Positions 22,649 to 35,252 of a DNA stretch of 64,000 nt are shown here, piece after piece. Source of the stretch: Chiridota heheva (Eukaryota; Echinodermata; Holothuroidea; Apodida; Chiridotidae); the NCBI GenBank assembly GCA_020152595.1, contig JAIGNY010003302.1:248001-312000 (forward strand), given 5' to 3'. The notes beneath the pieces are model-generated. The model made no database searches and was not told where the DNA came from. It worked only from the letters and a program-made list of their open reading frames with translations. The first letter of the stretch is position 1. The number at the start of each line of letters is the position of its first letter. The translations under genes and the position numbers were made by a program.

Positions 22649-23504
22649 TATTATGACACTTTCATAAAATGAATTCAGTCACATCCACATATACAATGTT
22701 TTTATGTGTGCATTTCTCATGATTTTTAAATGTTTAATTCAAACAATGTTATGTACAGTAGGTGTACAACTTTGACTTTTAATTCCATTTCCAAAACATT
22801 AAATAAAATTATATTTGTAGTAATAGAACTCTAGTTCAAAGGATGGAAATTTAGGGAGTACTATATTTGTTGAGCTCATGAAACCTTCGGTCGATTTTCT
22901 ATTATTAAAAAAGAAGTGGATGGCTCTCCAACTTCAACACATTCTCATTGATTCAGATCGACTTGCTCTTTATTTCTAGGATAAATATTCCCTACATCTC
23001 TCTCCAAAGGAGAATGTCAAGCCACTTGGCAGGAAATTTAGAGGCTAAACACGAAATCCAATGTTTAAGCTTAAATAGATATAACGAACCCTCCAGAAAA
23101 ATCGATTTTGGTGTTAGTTTTTCTGAAGGGGTTTAAACGATTTGAAAATGAGAGTGTGTCTGTAATTCATGGGGGTAAATCTAATTAATGTTTTGGCAAA
23201 ACTTTAATAAGGTTGGATGGATGGACTTTGTTGAGTATCGGGCAAACTGAGCTATGGTGTTGTATCTGATGTGTGGTAGAAACTATTTGATTTATTGGAG
23301 GCAATATTCAATCATAGAGGACACTTTTTAAATAAGACAAAGTATATAGGTCTTAGAGGATGAAGATTGGAATTTGGAAGGCGGTGGAGAGGGTTAAGAT
23401 ATACATCCGTACCTCCCCCTTCTCCATCCCACCCCCAAATTTCATCAATCCTGTAAAGCAAAAGCAGTTTAAAGCTACTAGATTTCAAAATATTTCAAGA
23501 GGTG
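22649..23504. other. Gene-free stretch left of LINE copy 2
   Basis: No gene is recognised. The last ~80 bp (CATCAATCCTGTAAAGCAAA, TTTCAAAATATTTCAA, 23436-23500) closely resembles 27617-27660 on the other side of the LINE-plus-SINE block. Confidence 0.5.
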
Positions 23505-23599
23505 TAGTTTGTTTGTTTGTTTGATGAGGTCTTAACGGCACCACGACAACGAAGGTCAAATTGTGCCTGAGAGGTCAGATCATTTTAGAGGTAGTAAGG

Positions 23600-25656
23600 A
23601 AAGAGACCAGGGGAAGAATGAGAGAAATTCAAGAACAAAAGCCAAGCTGTGATCGAGAGGAGGTGCATGGGTAAAACTAAAAACAGAGTAGAGAGGGGGT
23701 GGAAGAGGAGGATTAAATATGGTTGTAGAGGATGCATGCTGAAGGAAGGAGACTATTTTATCTGGAGGATTTTTTTGGAAGAACTCAGCAATTGAGTTGT
23801 GGGGAGGCGGAGAAGCTCTGGGAAGGTTGTACAGGGGGCAAGCAAGGAGAGCGTGTTGGATTGTAAGGATGCAGTGGCAATTGTTACAGAGGGGTTGGGG
23901 AACCAATAAGGAGGTGGGAGTGAGTGAGGTGGGTGTGACCAATTCTAAGGCGGGTAATATGAGCGTTGTCGATCGAAAGGTTGTTGATGGTGGATTTGAT
24001 CGGGATTGTGGGCTGGATAACATGGAGTTTGTTATCAATTTGGAAGTTCCATAAGGTTTGCCAGCGGTCACGAACAAGAGAAGCGATAAGCGGTTTGATG
24101 TCAGAGGGTTTTGGGAAAAGGGAAGGGAGGAGGTTAAGGGCAAGCTTAGCGGCTGTATCAGCCCTGTCATTGCCAGGGATGCCAACATGGCTGGGGATCA
24201 GAAGAAAAGAACACTTTTCCTGCAGAGGGTGGGAGAAAAGAGTTTCGGAGGAGGAGGTGGCAGGTGAGGTTATCCCATTTAAGATTGAGTAATGAAGTAA
24301 GAACAGCCTTTGAGTCAGAGAAAATGGCAAAGTGACTAAGAGGAGAGTACTCAACAAAGTTGAGGGCGAGGAGAATGGCCTTAGCCTCGGCTGAAAAGAT
24401 GGATGAGTGGTCAGGAAGTCTGCTACTGAGGGTGATGTCTTGGATGATGGCAGCAGCAGCTGTCTTGTTGCCTTCCTTGGAGCCATCAGTATAGATAGAG
24501 GTGTAATTTGAGAGTTGGTCTTTGATTTGGTTGTGGAGATTGATGAAGAGATTAGGGTGAGTATGAGTTTTGTTATAAGTGGAGGTCAAGGTGGACAGAA
24601 GGAAGGGGGTGGCCCAAAGGCGGAAAAGTGGGCCAGGAATAGGTGCCGAGTGGCGGGGTTGATGCCAAGTTGAAAGAGGTCTGATTTAATGCGTAAGCTG
24701 AAGGGGCGATAGGGTTTTAGTCCTATCAAAGAGGGAGGAGAAATTGGGGTACCTAATGAGGTTGTAAACAGGGTTCTGAGTGTTGGTGAGGACTCTAAAA
24801 GCATAGGAGAGGCTAAGCTTTTACATCTAAGTAGAAAGGGGGTTCGTTGGCTTCAACATGAAGGCTAGTGATTGGGGAGGTCCTGTAGGCTCTAGACAAA
24901 GCCTGAGGGCTTCATTTTGGATGGTGTTAATGTGGTTGAGGTATGAGTTGTGAGCGACACAGTAAACAATATTGCCATAGTCAAGCTTAGCACGAATGGT
25001 GAGCCTGAAAATTTTGAGAGAGCATAGCGGTTCGCTCCCAAGTAGTGTTGAGAGCAGTCGGAGGAGGTTGAGGGAGCTATTGCATTTTAGTTTCAGGTTG
25101 GTGATGTGTGGCTTTGTAGGTGAGCTTGGGGTCAAGAGTTAGACCAAGGAACTTTGTGTTTTCAACTTTAGGGATGCGATTCCCATTGAGCACAAAGTTC
25201 GGGTTGGGAGTGGAGGTTGTTGAAATGACAAAAGTGCATGCAGACTGTCTTGTCTTTGGAGAATCTAAAACCGTTATTGTTGCTCCAGACTTGCAGCTGA
25301 TTGAGGCTGGTTTGAAGCCTATTTTCAACAATAGGAAAGCTAGGGGAGGAGTAGAAGATGGTGAAGTCATCCACGTCGGTGTGCACACGAACAGGGCTGT
25401 GTGGGATATCGTGTCTAACGAGAATGGAGACGCCACCACAGGCCCTGTCAGCATCCACTTGATGTTTGTGATAGCAAGCAAAGTTGTTAAGGGAGTAATG
25501 GTCGGTGGTTTTCAAGAAAGTTTCTTGTAGGCAGAAGACGACCGGGTTGAAGGTGGAGGCCAGAAGGTCGATTTCTTCAGAATTGGCCTTAAGGCTCCTA
25601 ATGTTCCATTGTATGATGTTGTGGGTGTTATTGTAATTGATTGTGGTGTATGCCAT
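23600..25656 (-). pseudogene. LINE ORF2 with endonuclease fused to RT by deletion, plus RNase H
   Basis: ATG at 25656 opens MAYTTINYNN, then IIQWNIRSLKANSEEIDLL and VVFCLQETFLK, the N-terminal motifs of AP-like endonucleases, whose Asn and Glu are catalytic. After VRHDIPHSPVRVHTD the frame runs directly into VDDFTIFY, so most of the endonuclease and the RT fingers and palm are missing. The thumb follows with frameshifts (ALRLCLE). RNase H keeps all four acidic residues: YTDGSKEGN, FSAEAKAILLAL, FSDSKAV and IPSHVGIPGNDRADTAAKLA (about 24100-24510). The tail motif LCNNCHC...H...CPLYN is at about 23830-23900. At least three frame changes are present. Confidence 0.86.
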
Positions 25657-25669
25657 AAAGGAGGCGGGG

Positions 25670-27026
25670 TTATCTGGAGGAAGATCTGCTGGGTCTGAGT
25701 TCACTTGTTTTCTTTGGATTTGTTTCTTTGGGAGCGATTGTTTTGAAAATTGGACGAGAAGTATGATCGGTGTGTTCGATGTCAACAATCCATACTCTCT
25801 TCAGTGTGGGTTTGGGAGGTGGGTTGTTTGTTGATTGGTTGTTTGTTGATAGGTTGTTTGTTGATAGGTTGTTTGTTGATTGGTTGTTTTTGGTTGGTTG
25901 TTTGCTGGTTGATTTGTTGGTTTGTTGGTTGTTTGCTTGGCTGGTTTTAGCTTGATGTATGAAGGTATTAGTGGAGTTGGTGTAGGGCGGTAGGGGCTTT
26001 AGAGTAGGAAGGGGGTTGAGGGAGGAGTGGTGGTGGAGGTGGTGTGGGTATTGGTGTGATTGGGTTGTTGGAAATGGTGATGGGCTTAGGACTAGGTAAG
26101 AAGAGCCAGGTGAGGTCGGTTTGGGCATGGGAGTTAGTTTTGTTGTGTTAGTTGTGTTTGGGGCGGAATTAGAGTTAGAGGAGACTACGTTTGAGTAGGA
26201 AGGTTTGGAGTTAAGGAAGCGAGGAATTGTTTCCTGGCCTCAGGGTAGGTTATGTTGGGGTTAAGGGTTTTTAAGTTTAGTTATTTGTTTTTCCTGAAGC
26301 CAGGTGGGACAGTCTTTCGAGAAGGAGGGATGGTTTTGCTGGGTGTTTACCGTCAATTTGTGCAGAGTGGGGTTGGTGCAGGAGGTGTTGTCATGGTCCG
26401 GGCTCCGCGAGTTACCACAGCGCTTGGCTGTGGCAGGAGTTTTCCCGTGGCCATACTCCTGACAATTGTAGCAACGTAAAAGGGTTAGGAATATAAGGGG
26501 CGACCTGGATTCTCAGGTAGCCGGCAATGATGTGGGAGGAGAGTTGGAGTTGCGAAAGTGAGAAATATGGTGTTGGTGGGAGTTTCGGCTCCGTCTCTCT
26601 TTAGAACGACGACGGGCCGGTTACATGTTGGTTAGCTAGTTCTTCTTGGAGGTCGTCATCGGTCATGTACGCAAGATCGCGTGGTGCGTATGGCGCTTGC
26701 TGGAGTTTAGGGAGCGATGGGGGTGACTGTGATGTCGATACCAGAGTTGGATAGGGTTTTGGTGGAAAGGAGGGTGGTGGCTTGTGTGTCCCTGGTGCAG
26801 TGCACCAGAGATCACGGATCTAAGGGTAGAGACTTTGGGAGGGTACCGACAAGGCCAAGAGGGCTTTATGGATGAGGAAAGGAGAAACTTTTTTAAAGCT
26901 TTCCTGCTTGTTGGTGGCATGGATTATAAGGATTTTTGGGATTGGGGTTGCAGAATGGTCAATGATGGTAGCAGGTGGAGTCACGGGGAGGAGGGGGTCA
27001 AGGTCACTGCATAGGCGCTTTGTCAT
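25670..27026 (-). pseudogene. LINE ORF1 (nucleic-acid-binding, gag-like), frameshifted
   Basis: The candidate start is Met at 27026. Early residues include KILIIHATNKQESFKKVSPF and LIHKALLAL, matching the N-terminal domain of I-type ORF1 proteins. A frame change then gives a VHCTRDTQATTLLSTKT-like stretch and TVTPHRSLNSSK. Near 26420-26480 a zinc-knuckle region reads CYNCQEYGHGK, with a frameshift before the last Cys of the first knuckle, and a second knuckle GNSRSPDHDNTSC in which one Cys is Ser. The C-terminal part is Pro/Ser/Thr/Asn-rich and ends at 25670, 14 nt before the ORF2 ATG. Such proteins coat the element RNA; this copy could not make one intact. Confidence 0.75.
25828..25940. repeat. 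15-bp repeat inside LINE ORF1
   Basis: Plus-strand GTTGTTTGTTGATAG/TTGG-type units repeat about six times and encode an Asn/Ser/Thr/Gln-rich run (NNLSTNNLSTNNQ) on the minus strand. Related GGTTTGTTGGTTGTTTGCT words extend it. This is a simple-sequence expansion within the ORF1 linker region. Confidence 0.8.
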
Positions 27027-27310
27027 TATGAAAGAAAAAAACCAAGGGCGCGAGACCGAGGCAGCTAGAAAAAAATCGCGGAACCACTATATGGGGACCG
27101 CTGTATTAGTAACGAAAGGCGTGAAAAGTCGGGACAGAACGAGGGAAAATATAATAGAAAAAAAGAAAAGAAACGATCTCACGAGGAGAAAAGCCCATCC
27201 ACCGAAAAAGAAAATCCGAAAATGAAGTTATAAAACAAAAGGTGCAAATTGGAGAAATTGGGCGAAAATAGTTTAGGAGAATAGGAACAGTTGTCACGTC
27301 GCTCTCGGCA

Positions 27311-27590
27311 GAGAGGTGTAGTGGCTCAGTGGTTAAGGAGTCATGCTCGTATACGAAAAGTACCGGGTTCAATTTGCGCTATGAGCGCTGCATTGTGTAC
27401 TTCAGCAAAACACTTTTCTCTACTTGCTTCAGTCCACTCAGCTGTGAAAAATGAGTACCAGCACTGCCGGGGAGTTAATCTGCGATGGACTGGCATCCCC
27501 TTCAGGGGAAGTCATGTACTCTCATCCGCTTGTGCCATGGAAACCACGGATAAGCACCAGCTCTATGAGCCTAATGACTCAATGGAATTG
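27311..27590 (+). mobile_element. tRNA-derived SINE upstream of LINE copy 2
   Basis: The tRNA-like head has an A box in GTGGCTCAGTGGTTAAGGAG (about 27320-27339) and a diverged B box GGGTTCAATTTGC (27365-27377). The central part TTGCTTCAGTCCACTCAGCT matches the SINE at 7063. The body then carries GCGATGGACTGGCATCCCC, CAGGGGAAGTCATG and ATAAGCACCAGCTCTATGAG, which resembles the deeply conserved body of several metazoan tRNA SINE families; I do not assign one. It sits about 70 bp from the presumed 5' end of the minus-strand LINE. Confidence 0.8.
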
Positions 27591-28675
27591 GCTTCTTCCC
27601 CCTCCTTCTTTTAAATTCCATCAATCCTGTAAAGCAAAAGCAGATTTCACAATATTTCAACAAATACAGAAAAACTAGCTTGCATCAAGCTTGCGACAAG
27701 CTAACTTTTTTAAGCTTAGGTAAGCTTGCATAGGCTTGCTGTAACCTAATGCGGCAAGCTAGTATTTGGAAGTACTTGTGCAAGCTAGCAAAATTGCATG
27801 TCTCAAATACTAGCTTGGCTGCAGTGTTTCAATTTGTCTCATCTTTGAACAGTTACATGGGGTTCAATATCCCCAAAACATTTTGAATTGGCAAATAATT
27901 TGCAAAATATGATGATTGTACCCCCTCCTTGTCAGAATTAGGAGAATTTACTTGCCTCGCAATTGCTGTCAGTGCGATCATTGACATTTGCAGGATAGGT
28001 TTTATTCTTGTGACATTTCATCTAGAGGGAGTGGCATTAAGAGAGTGGCATTAAGTTCCACCAAATTTAAATATGATATTTGCTGCAGAAACCAAAGTAC
28101 TTCACCCTTTTCAGAATATAAATCTGCTACCTACTGTTTTCAGGATATCAAGAGTAAATGACATTTATAATTGTTTTAAATTTGTATTTCCTTTTAGAGA
28201 GGATTAAGTGGGACAGTCTTTCTTTAAAGAATATACATGTTTATTTAGTGTTTAAGTTATGTCTGATTAAAGTTGGATTAATACTGAGTATCTCTGGAAG
28301 CAGCTTCCTGATTTCTTACCAGAACCATCTAAGAGAAACAAGGCAATTCTTTCAAATCAATTTTGAGCTGTCATTGGTTGTTTTTTCAATAGTATTTATC
28401 TTAAAACCATCCTGATCAGTTTGCCTCTGTACACTAGATAGATTTTGTGCTATTTATTGTTTATTAATTCAAAAGAGTAAAGAACAAGAATTCAGCCAAC
28501 AGAGTGAAACTGAAATACTGGTAACAATAATTCAACACCTCTATAACAGATAAGGATAGCATACACAGTGGCAGCATAAGATCCCTTTGCCCTCCCCACA
28601 CTTTACCCCCAGAAAGTCTTGTACGGGGGGACATATTTTGTCCAACCTTTGGTCCTCCATGAGACAAAATGGCCT
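27591..28675. other. Gene-free stretch with a short AGCTTGC-rich patch
   Basis: The stretch at 27675-27800 contains repeated AGCTTGC words (CTAGCTTGCATCAAGCTTGC, TAAGCTTGCATAGGCTTGC) related to the array at 1-350. The rest is unique AT-rich sequence. Frames such as 28158-28415 show no recognisable domain. Confidence 0.5.
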
Positions 28676-28832
28676 GTTTGTTTGTTGTTTGATGAAGGCT
28701 TAACGGCACCACAACAACGAAGGTCAAATTGTGCCTGAGAGGTCAGATCATTCTAGAGGTAGGAGGGAAAGGAAACAGGGGGAGAATGAGAGAAATTCAA
28801 GAATACAAGGTCAGAAAGCTGTGATTGAGAGG
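28676..28832 (-). mobile_element. I-type LINE extreme 3' fragment
   Basis: Plus strand GTTTGTTTGTTGTTTGATG, GGCTTAACGGCACCACAAC, AATTGTGCCTGAGAGG and ATTCTAGAGGTAGG match the 3' untranslated part of copies 1 and 2 in the same orientation. It is about 155 bp long, with no coding part. 5'-truncated insertions this short are usual for LINEs. Confidence 0.85.
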
Positions 28833-28959
28833 GGAGTCTCTTGCCCCCTCTCCCCACCCACCACCAACATCCTGGCACCACTACTGATCATACAACTTCT
28901 TTATCAGCCTTTCTTTCTTCAGTTAGTGAATTACATCACATAAAATAGACAAGTCTGAC

Positions 28960-31900
28960 CACTACAGTAATGACAACTATAGTAATGACAACTACAGTAA
29001 TGACAATTATAGTAATGCAACAACTATAGACAACTATAGTAATGACAACTATAGTAATGACAACTATAATGACAACTATAGTAATGACAACTATAGTAAT
29101 GACAACTATAGTAATGACAACTATAGTAATGACAACTATAGTAATGACAACTATAGTAATGACAACTATAGTAATGACAACTATAGTAATGACAACTATA
29201 ATAACAACTATAGTAATGACAACTATAGTAATGACAACTATAGTAATGACAACTATAAGTAATGACAACTACAGTAATGACAACTACAGTAATGACAACT
29301 ATAGTAATGACAACTATAGTAATGACAACTATAGTAATGACAACTATAGTAATGACAACTACAGTAATGACAACTACAGCAATGACAACTATAGTAAGAC
29401 AACTATAGTAATGACAACTACAGTAATGACAACTACAGTAATGACAACTATAGTAATGACAACTACAGTAATGACAACTATAGTAATGACAACTACAGTA
29501 ATGACAACTATAGTTATGACAACTATAGTAATGACAACTACAGTAATGACAACTATAGTAATGACAACTATATAATGACAACTATAGTAATGACAACTAC
29601 AGTAATGACAACTACAGTAATGACAACTACAGTAATGACAACTATAGTAATGACAACTACAGTAATGACAACTATAGTAATGACAACTACAGTAATGACA
29701 ACTATAGTTATGACAACTACAGTAATGACAACTATAGTAATGACAACTATAGTAATGACAACTATAGTAATGACAACTACAGTAATGACAACTACAGTAA
29801 TGACAACTATAGTAATGACAACTACAGTAATGACAACTACAGTAATGACAACTACAGTAATGACAACTATAGTTATGACAACTACAGTAATGACAACTAT
29901 AGTAATGACAACTATAGTAATGACAACTATAGTAATGACAACTACAGTAATGACAATGTAATGACAACTACAGTAATGACAACTACAGTAATGACAACTA
30001 TAGTAATGACAACTACAGTAATGACAACTATAGTTATGACAACTACAGTAATGACAACTATAGTAATGACAACTATAGTAATGACAACTATAGTAATGAC
30101 AACTACAGTAATGACAACTATAGTAATGACAACTATAGTAATGACAACTACAGTAATGACAACTATAGTAATGACAACTACAGTAATGACAACTATAGTA
30201 ATGACAACTACAGTAATGACAACTATAGTAATGACAACTAGCAATGACAACTATAGTAATGACAACTATAGTAATGACAACTACAGTAATGACAACTACA
30301 GTAATGACAACTACAGTATAAACTATAGTAATAACTATAGTTATGACAACTATGACAAGTAACGACAACTATAGTAATGACAACTATAGTAACATAGACA
30401 ACTATAGTAATGACAACTATAGTAATGACAACTATAGTAATGACACTATAGTAATGACAACTACAGTAATGACAACTACAGCAATGACAACTATAGTAAT
30501 GACAACTACAGTAATGACAACTACAGTAATGACAACTATAGTAATGACAACTACAGTAATGACAACTATAGTTATGACAACTACAGTAATGACAACTACA
30601 GTAATGACAACTACAGTAATGACAACTATAGTAATGACAACTACAGTAATGACAACTATAGTTATGACAACTATAGTAATGACAACTACAATAATGACAA
30701 CTATAGTTATGACAACTATAGTAATGACAACTATAGTAATGACAACTATAGTAATGACAACTATAGTAATGACAACTATAGTAATGACAACTACAGTAAT
30801 GACAACTATAGTAATGACAACTACAGTAATGACAACTACAGTAATGACAACTATAGTAATGACAACTACAGTAATGACAACTACAGTAATGACAACTATA
30901 GTTATGACAACTATAGTAGCCAACAACTATAGTAATGACAACTACAGTAATGACAACTACAGTAATGACAACTATAGTTATGACAACTACAGTAATGACA
31001 ACTATAGTAATGACAACTATAGTAATGACAACTATAGTAATGACAACTATAGTAATGACAACTACAGTAATGACAACTATAGTAATGACAACTACAGTAA
31101 TGACAACTACAGTAATGACAACTATAGTAATGACAACTACAGTAATGACAACTACAGTAATGACAACTATAGTAATGACAACTACAGTAATGACAACTAT
31201 AGTTATGACAACTACAGTAATGACAACTACAGTAATGACAACTACAGTAATGACAACTATAGTAATGACAACTACAGTAATGACAACTACAGTTATGACA
31301 ACTATAGTAATGACAACTACAGTAATGACAACTATAGTTATGACAACTACAGTAATGACAACTATAGTAATGACAACTATAGTAATGCCAACTATAGTAA
31401 TGACAACTATAGTAATGACAACTACAGTAATGACAACTATAGTAATGACAACTACAGTAATGACAACTACAGTAATGACAACTATAGTAATGACAACTAC
31501 AGTAATGACAACTACAGTAATGACAACTATAGTAATGACAACTACAGTAATGACAACTATAGTTATGACAACTACAGTAATGACAACTACAGTAATGACA
31601 ACTACAGTAATGACAACTATAGTAATGACAACTACAGTAATGACAACTATAGTAATGACAACTACAGTAATGACAACTATAGTTATGACAACTATAGTAA
31701 TGACAACTACAGTAATGACAACTACAGTAATGACAACTACAGTTATGACAACTATAGTTATGACAACTATAGTAATGACAACTACAGTAATGACAACTAC
31801 AGTAATGACAACTACAGTAATGACAACTATAGTAATGACAACTATAGTAATGACAACTATAATAATGACAACTACAGTAATGACAACTATAGTAATGACA

Positions 31901-34900
31901 ACTATAGTAATGACAACTACAGTAATGACAACTACAGTAATGACAACTACAGTAATGACAACTACAGTAATGACAACTACAGTAATGACAACTATAGTAA
32001 TGACAACTATAGTAATGACAACTACAGTAATGACAACTATAGTAATGACAACTATAGTAATGACAACTACAGTAATGACAACTACAGTAATGACAACTAC
32101 AGTAATGACAACTACAGTAATGACAAGTACAGTAATGACAACTACAGTAATGACAACTATAGTAATGACAGCCACAGTAATGACAACCACAGTAATGACA
32201 ACTACAGTAATGACAACTACAGTAATGACAACTACAGTAATGACAACTACAGTAATGACAACTACAGTAATGACAACTACAGTAATGACAACTACAGTAA
32301 TGACAACTACAGTAATGACAACTACAGTAATGACAACTATAGTTATGACAACTACAGTAATGACAACTACAGTAATGACAACTACAGTAATGACAACTAT
32401 AGTAATGACAACTACAGTAATGACAACTACAGTAATGACAACTATAGTAATGACAACTACAGTAATGACAACTACAGTAATGACAACTATAGTAATGACA
32501 ACTATAGTAATGACAACTATAGTAATGACAACTACAGTAATGACAACTACAGTAATGACAACTACAGTAATGACAACTACAGTAATGACAACTACAGTAA
32601 TGACAACTACAGTAATGACAACTACAGTAATGACAACTATAGTTATGACAACTACAGTAATGACAACTACAGTAATGACAACTATAGTAATGACAACTAC
32701 AGTAATGACAACTACAGTAATGACAACTATAGTAATGACAACTACAGTAATGACAACTACAGTAATGACAACTACAGTAATGACAACTACAGTAATGACA
32801 ACTATAGTAATGACAACTACAGTAATGACAACTACAGTTATGACAACTATAGTAATGACAACTATAGTAATGACAACTACAGTAATGACAACTACAGTTA
32901 TGACAACTATAGTAATGACAACTACAGTAATGACAACTACAGTTATGACAACTATAGTAATGACAACTACAGTAATGACAACTACAGTTATGACAACTAT
33001 AGTAATGACAACTATAGTAATGACAACTATAGTAATGACAACTATAGTAATGACAACTACAGTAATGACAACTATAGTAATGACAACTACAGTAATGACA
33101 ACTACAGTAATGACAACTACAGTAATGACAACTACAGTAATGACAACTATAGTAATGACAACTACAGTAATGACAACTATAGTAATGACAACTATAGTAA
33201 TGACAACTACAGTAATGACAACTACAGTAATGACAACTACAGTAATGACAACTACAGTAATGACAACTACAGTAATGACAACTACAGTAATGACAACTAT
33301 AGTTATGACAACTACAGTAATGACAACTACAGTAATGACAACTACAGTAATGACAACTATAGTAATGACAACTACAGTAATGACAACTACAGTAATGACA
33401 ACTACAGTAATGACAACTACAGTAATGACAACTACAGTAATGACAACTACAGTAATGACAACTACAGTAATGACAACTACAGTAATGACAACAGTTATGA
33501 CAACTATAGTAATGACAACTACAGTAATGACAACTACAGTAATGACAACTATAGTAATGACAACTACAGTAATGACAACTACAGTAATGACAACTACAGT
33601 AATGACAACTACAGTAATGACAACTATAGTAATGACAACTACAGTAATGACAACTATAGTAATGACAACTACAGTAATGACAACTACAATAATGACAACT
33701 ATAGTAATGACAACTATAGTAATGACAACTACAGTAATGACAACTACAGTAATGACAACTACAGTAATGACAACTATAGTAATGACAACTACAGTAATGA
33801 CAACTACAGTAATGACAACTATAGTAATGACAACTACAGTAATGACAACTACAGTAATGACAACTACAGTAATGACAACTATAGTAATGACAACTACAAG
33901 TAATGACAACTACAGTAATGACAACTACAGTAATGACAACTATAGTTATGACAACTATAGTAATGACAACTACAGTAATGACAACTACAGTAATGACAAC
34001 TACAGTAATGACAACTATAGTAATGACAACTACAGTAATGACAACTACAGTAATGACAACTACAGTAATGACAACTATAGTAATGACAACTACAGTAATG
34101 ACAACTACAGTAATGACAACTACAGTTATGACAACTATAGTAATGACAACTACAGTAATGACAACTACAGTAATGACAACTATAGTAATGACAACTACAG
34201 TAATGACAACTACAGTAATGACAACTACAGTAATGACAACTATAGTAATGACAACTATAGTAATGACAACTATAGTAATGACAACTATAGTAATGACAAC
34301 TATAGTAATGACAACTATAGTAATGACAACTATAGTAATGACAACTATAGTAATGACAACTATAGTAATGACAACTAGTAATGACAACTATAGTAATGAC
34401 AACTATAGTAATGACAACTATAGTAATGACAACTATAGTAATGACAACTATAGTAATGACAACTATAGTAATGACAACTAGTAATGACAACTATAATGAC
34501 AACTATAGTTATGACAACTATAGTAATGACAACTACAGTAATGACAACTACAGTAATGACAACTATAGTAATGACAACTACAGTAAGTGACAACTACAGT
34601 AATGACAACTATAGTAATGACAACTATAGTAATGACAACTACAGTAATGACAACTACAGTAATGACAACTACAGTAATGACAACTACAGTAATGACAACT
34701 ACAGTAATGACAACTACAGTAATGACAACTACAGTAATGACAACTACAGTAATGACAACTACAGTAATGACAACTATAGTAATGACAACTACAGTAATGA
34801 CAACTACAGTAATGACAACTATAGTAATGACAACTACAGTAATGACAACTACAGTAATGACAACTACAACTAGTAATGACAACTATAGTAATGACAACTA

Positions 34901-35252
34901 CAGTAATGACAACTACAGTAATGACAACTATAGTAATGACAACTACAGTAATGACAACTACAGTAATGACAACTATAGTAATGACAACTACAGTAATGAC
35001 AACTATAGTAATGACAACTATAGTTATGACAACTATAGTAATGACAACTACAGTAATGACAACTACAGTAATGACAACTATAGTAATGACAACTACAGTA
35101 ATGACAACTACAGTAATGACAACTATAGTAATGACAACTACAGTAATGACAACTATAGTAATGACAACTACAGTAATGACAACTACAGTAATGACAACTA
35201 TAGTAATGACAACTATAGTAATGACAACTATAGTAATGACAACTATAGTAAT
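28960..35252. repeat. 15-bp minisatellite array, about 419 units (6.3 kb)
   Basis: The unit is AGTAATGACAACTAC or AGTAATGACAACTAT, with rarer AGTTATGAC, ATAATGAC and single-base variants. Because 15 is divisible by three, four of the six frames contain no stop in a perfect unit: SNDNY and VMTTT/VMTTI on plus, VVVIT/VVITI and CSCHY/YSCHY on minus. The other two always contain TAA, TGA or TAG. This explains open frames of over 1,100 codons on both strands at once. Frame breaks coincide with unit-length errors (for example 29256, 29577, 30239, 33897, 34377, 34586). A 360-bp higher-order duplication is visible: 30961-31290 and 31321-31650 match almost base for base. Confidence 0.98.

Larger units (their letters stand above)
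23505..27240 (-). mobile_element. I-type non-LTR retrotransposon, copy 2, nearly full length but internally deleted
   Basis: The minus-strand element has its 3' end at about 23505 (GTTTGTTTGTTTGATGAGG on the plus strand) and its 5' region near 27030-27240, followed by a SINE at 27311. It retains ORF1 (25670-27026), the start of ORF2 with an AP-type endonuclease N-terminus, then a large deletion into the RT catalytic box, then the rest of RT, RNase H and the Cys/His tail. It is the only copy here with ORF1. The true 5' boundary is uncertain. Confidence 0.87.

Noticed and set aside
30238..34387. Overlapping open frames of 1,147-1,223 codons on both strands
   Set aside because: They consist only of a 15-bp unit read in frames without stops; breaks match unit-length errors and no flanking coding sequence joins them.
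28960..35252. Telomeric or centromeric satellite
   Set aside because: The unit does not match known telomere repeats, and a single 6.3-kb array in a minisatellite-rich region gives no evidence of centromere function.
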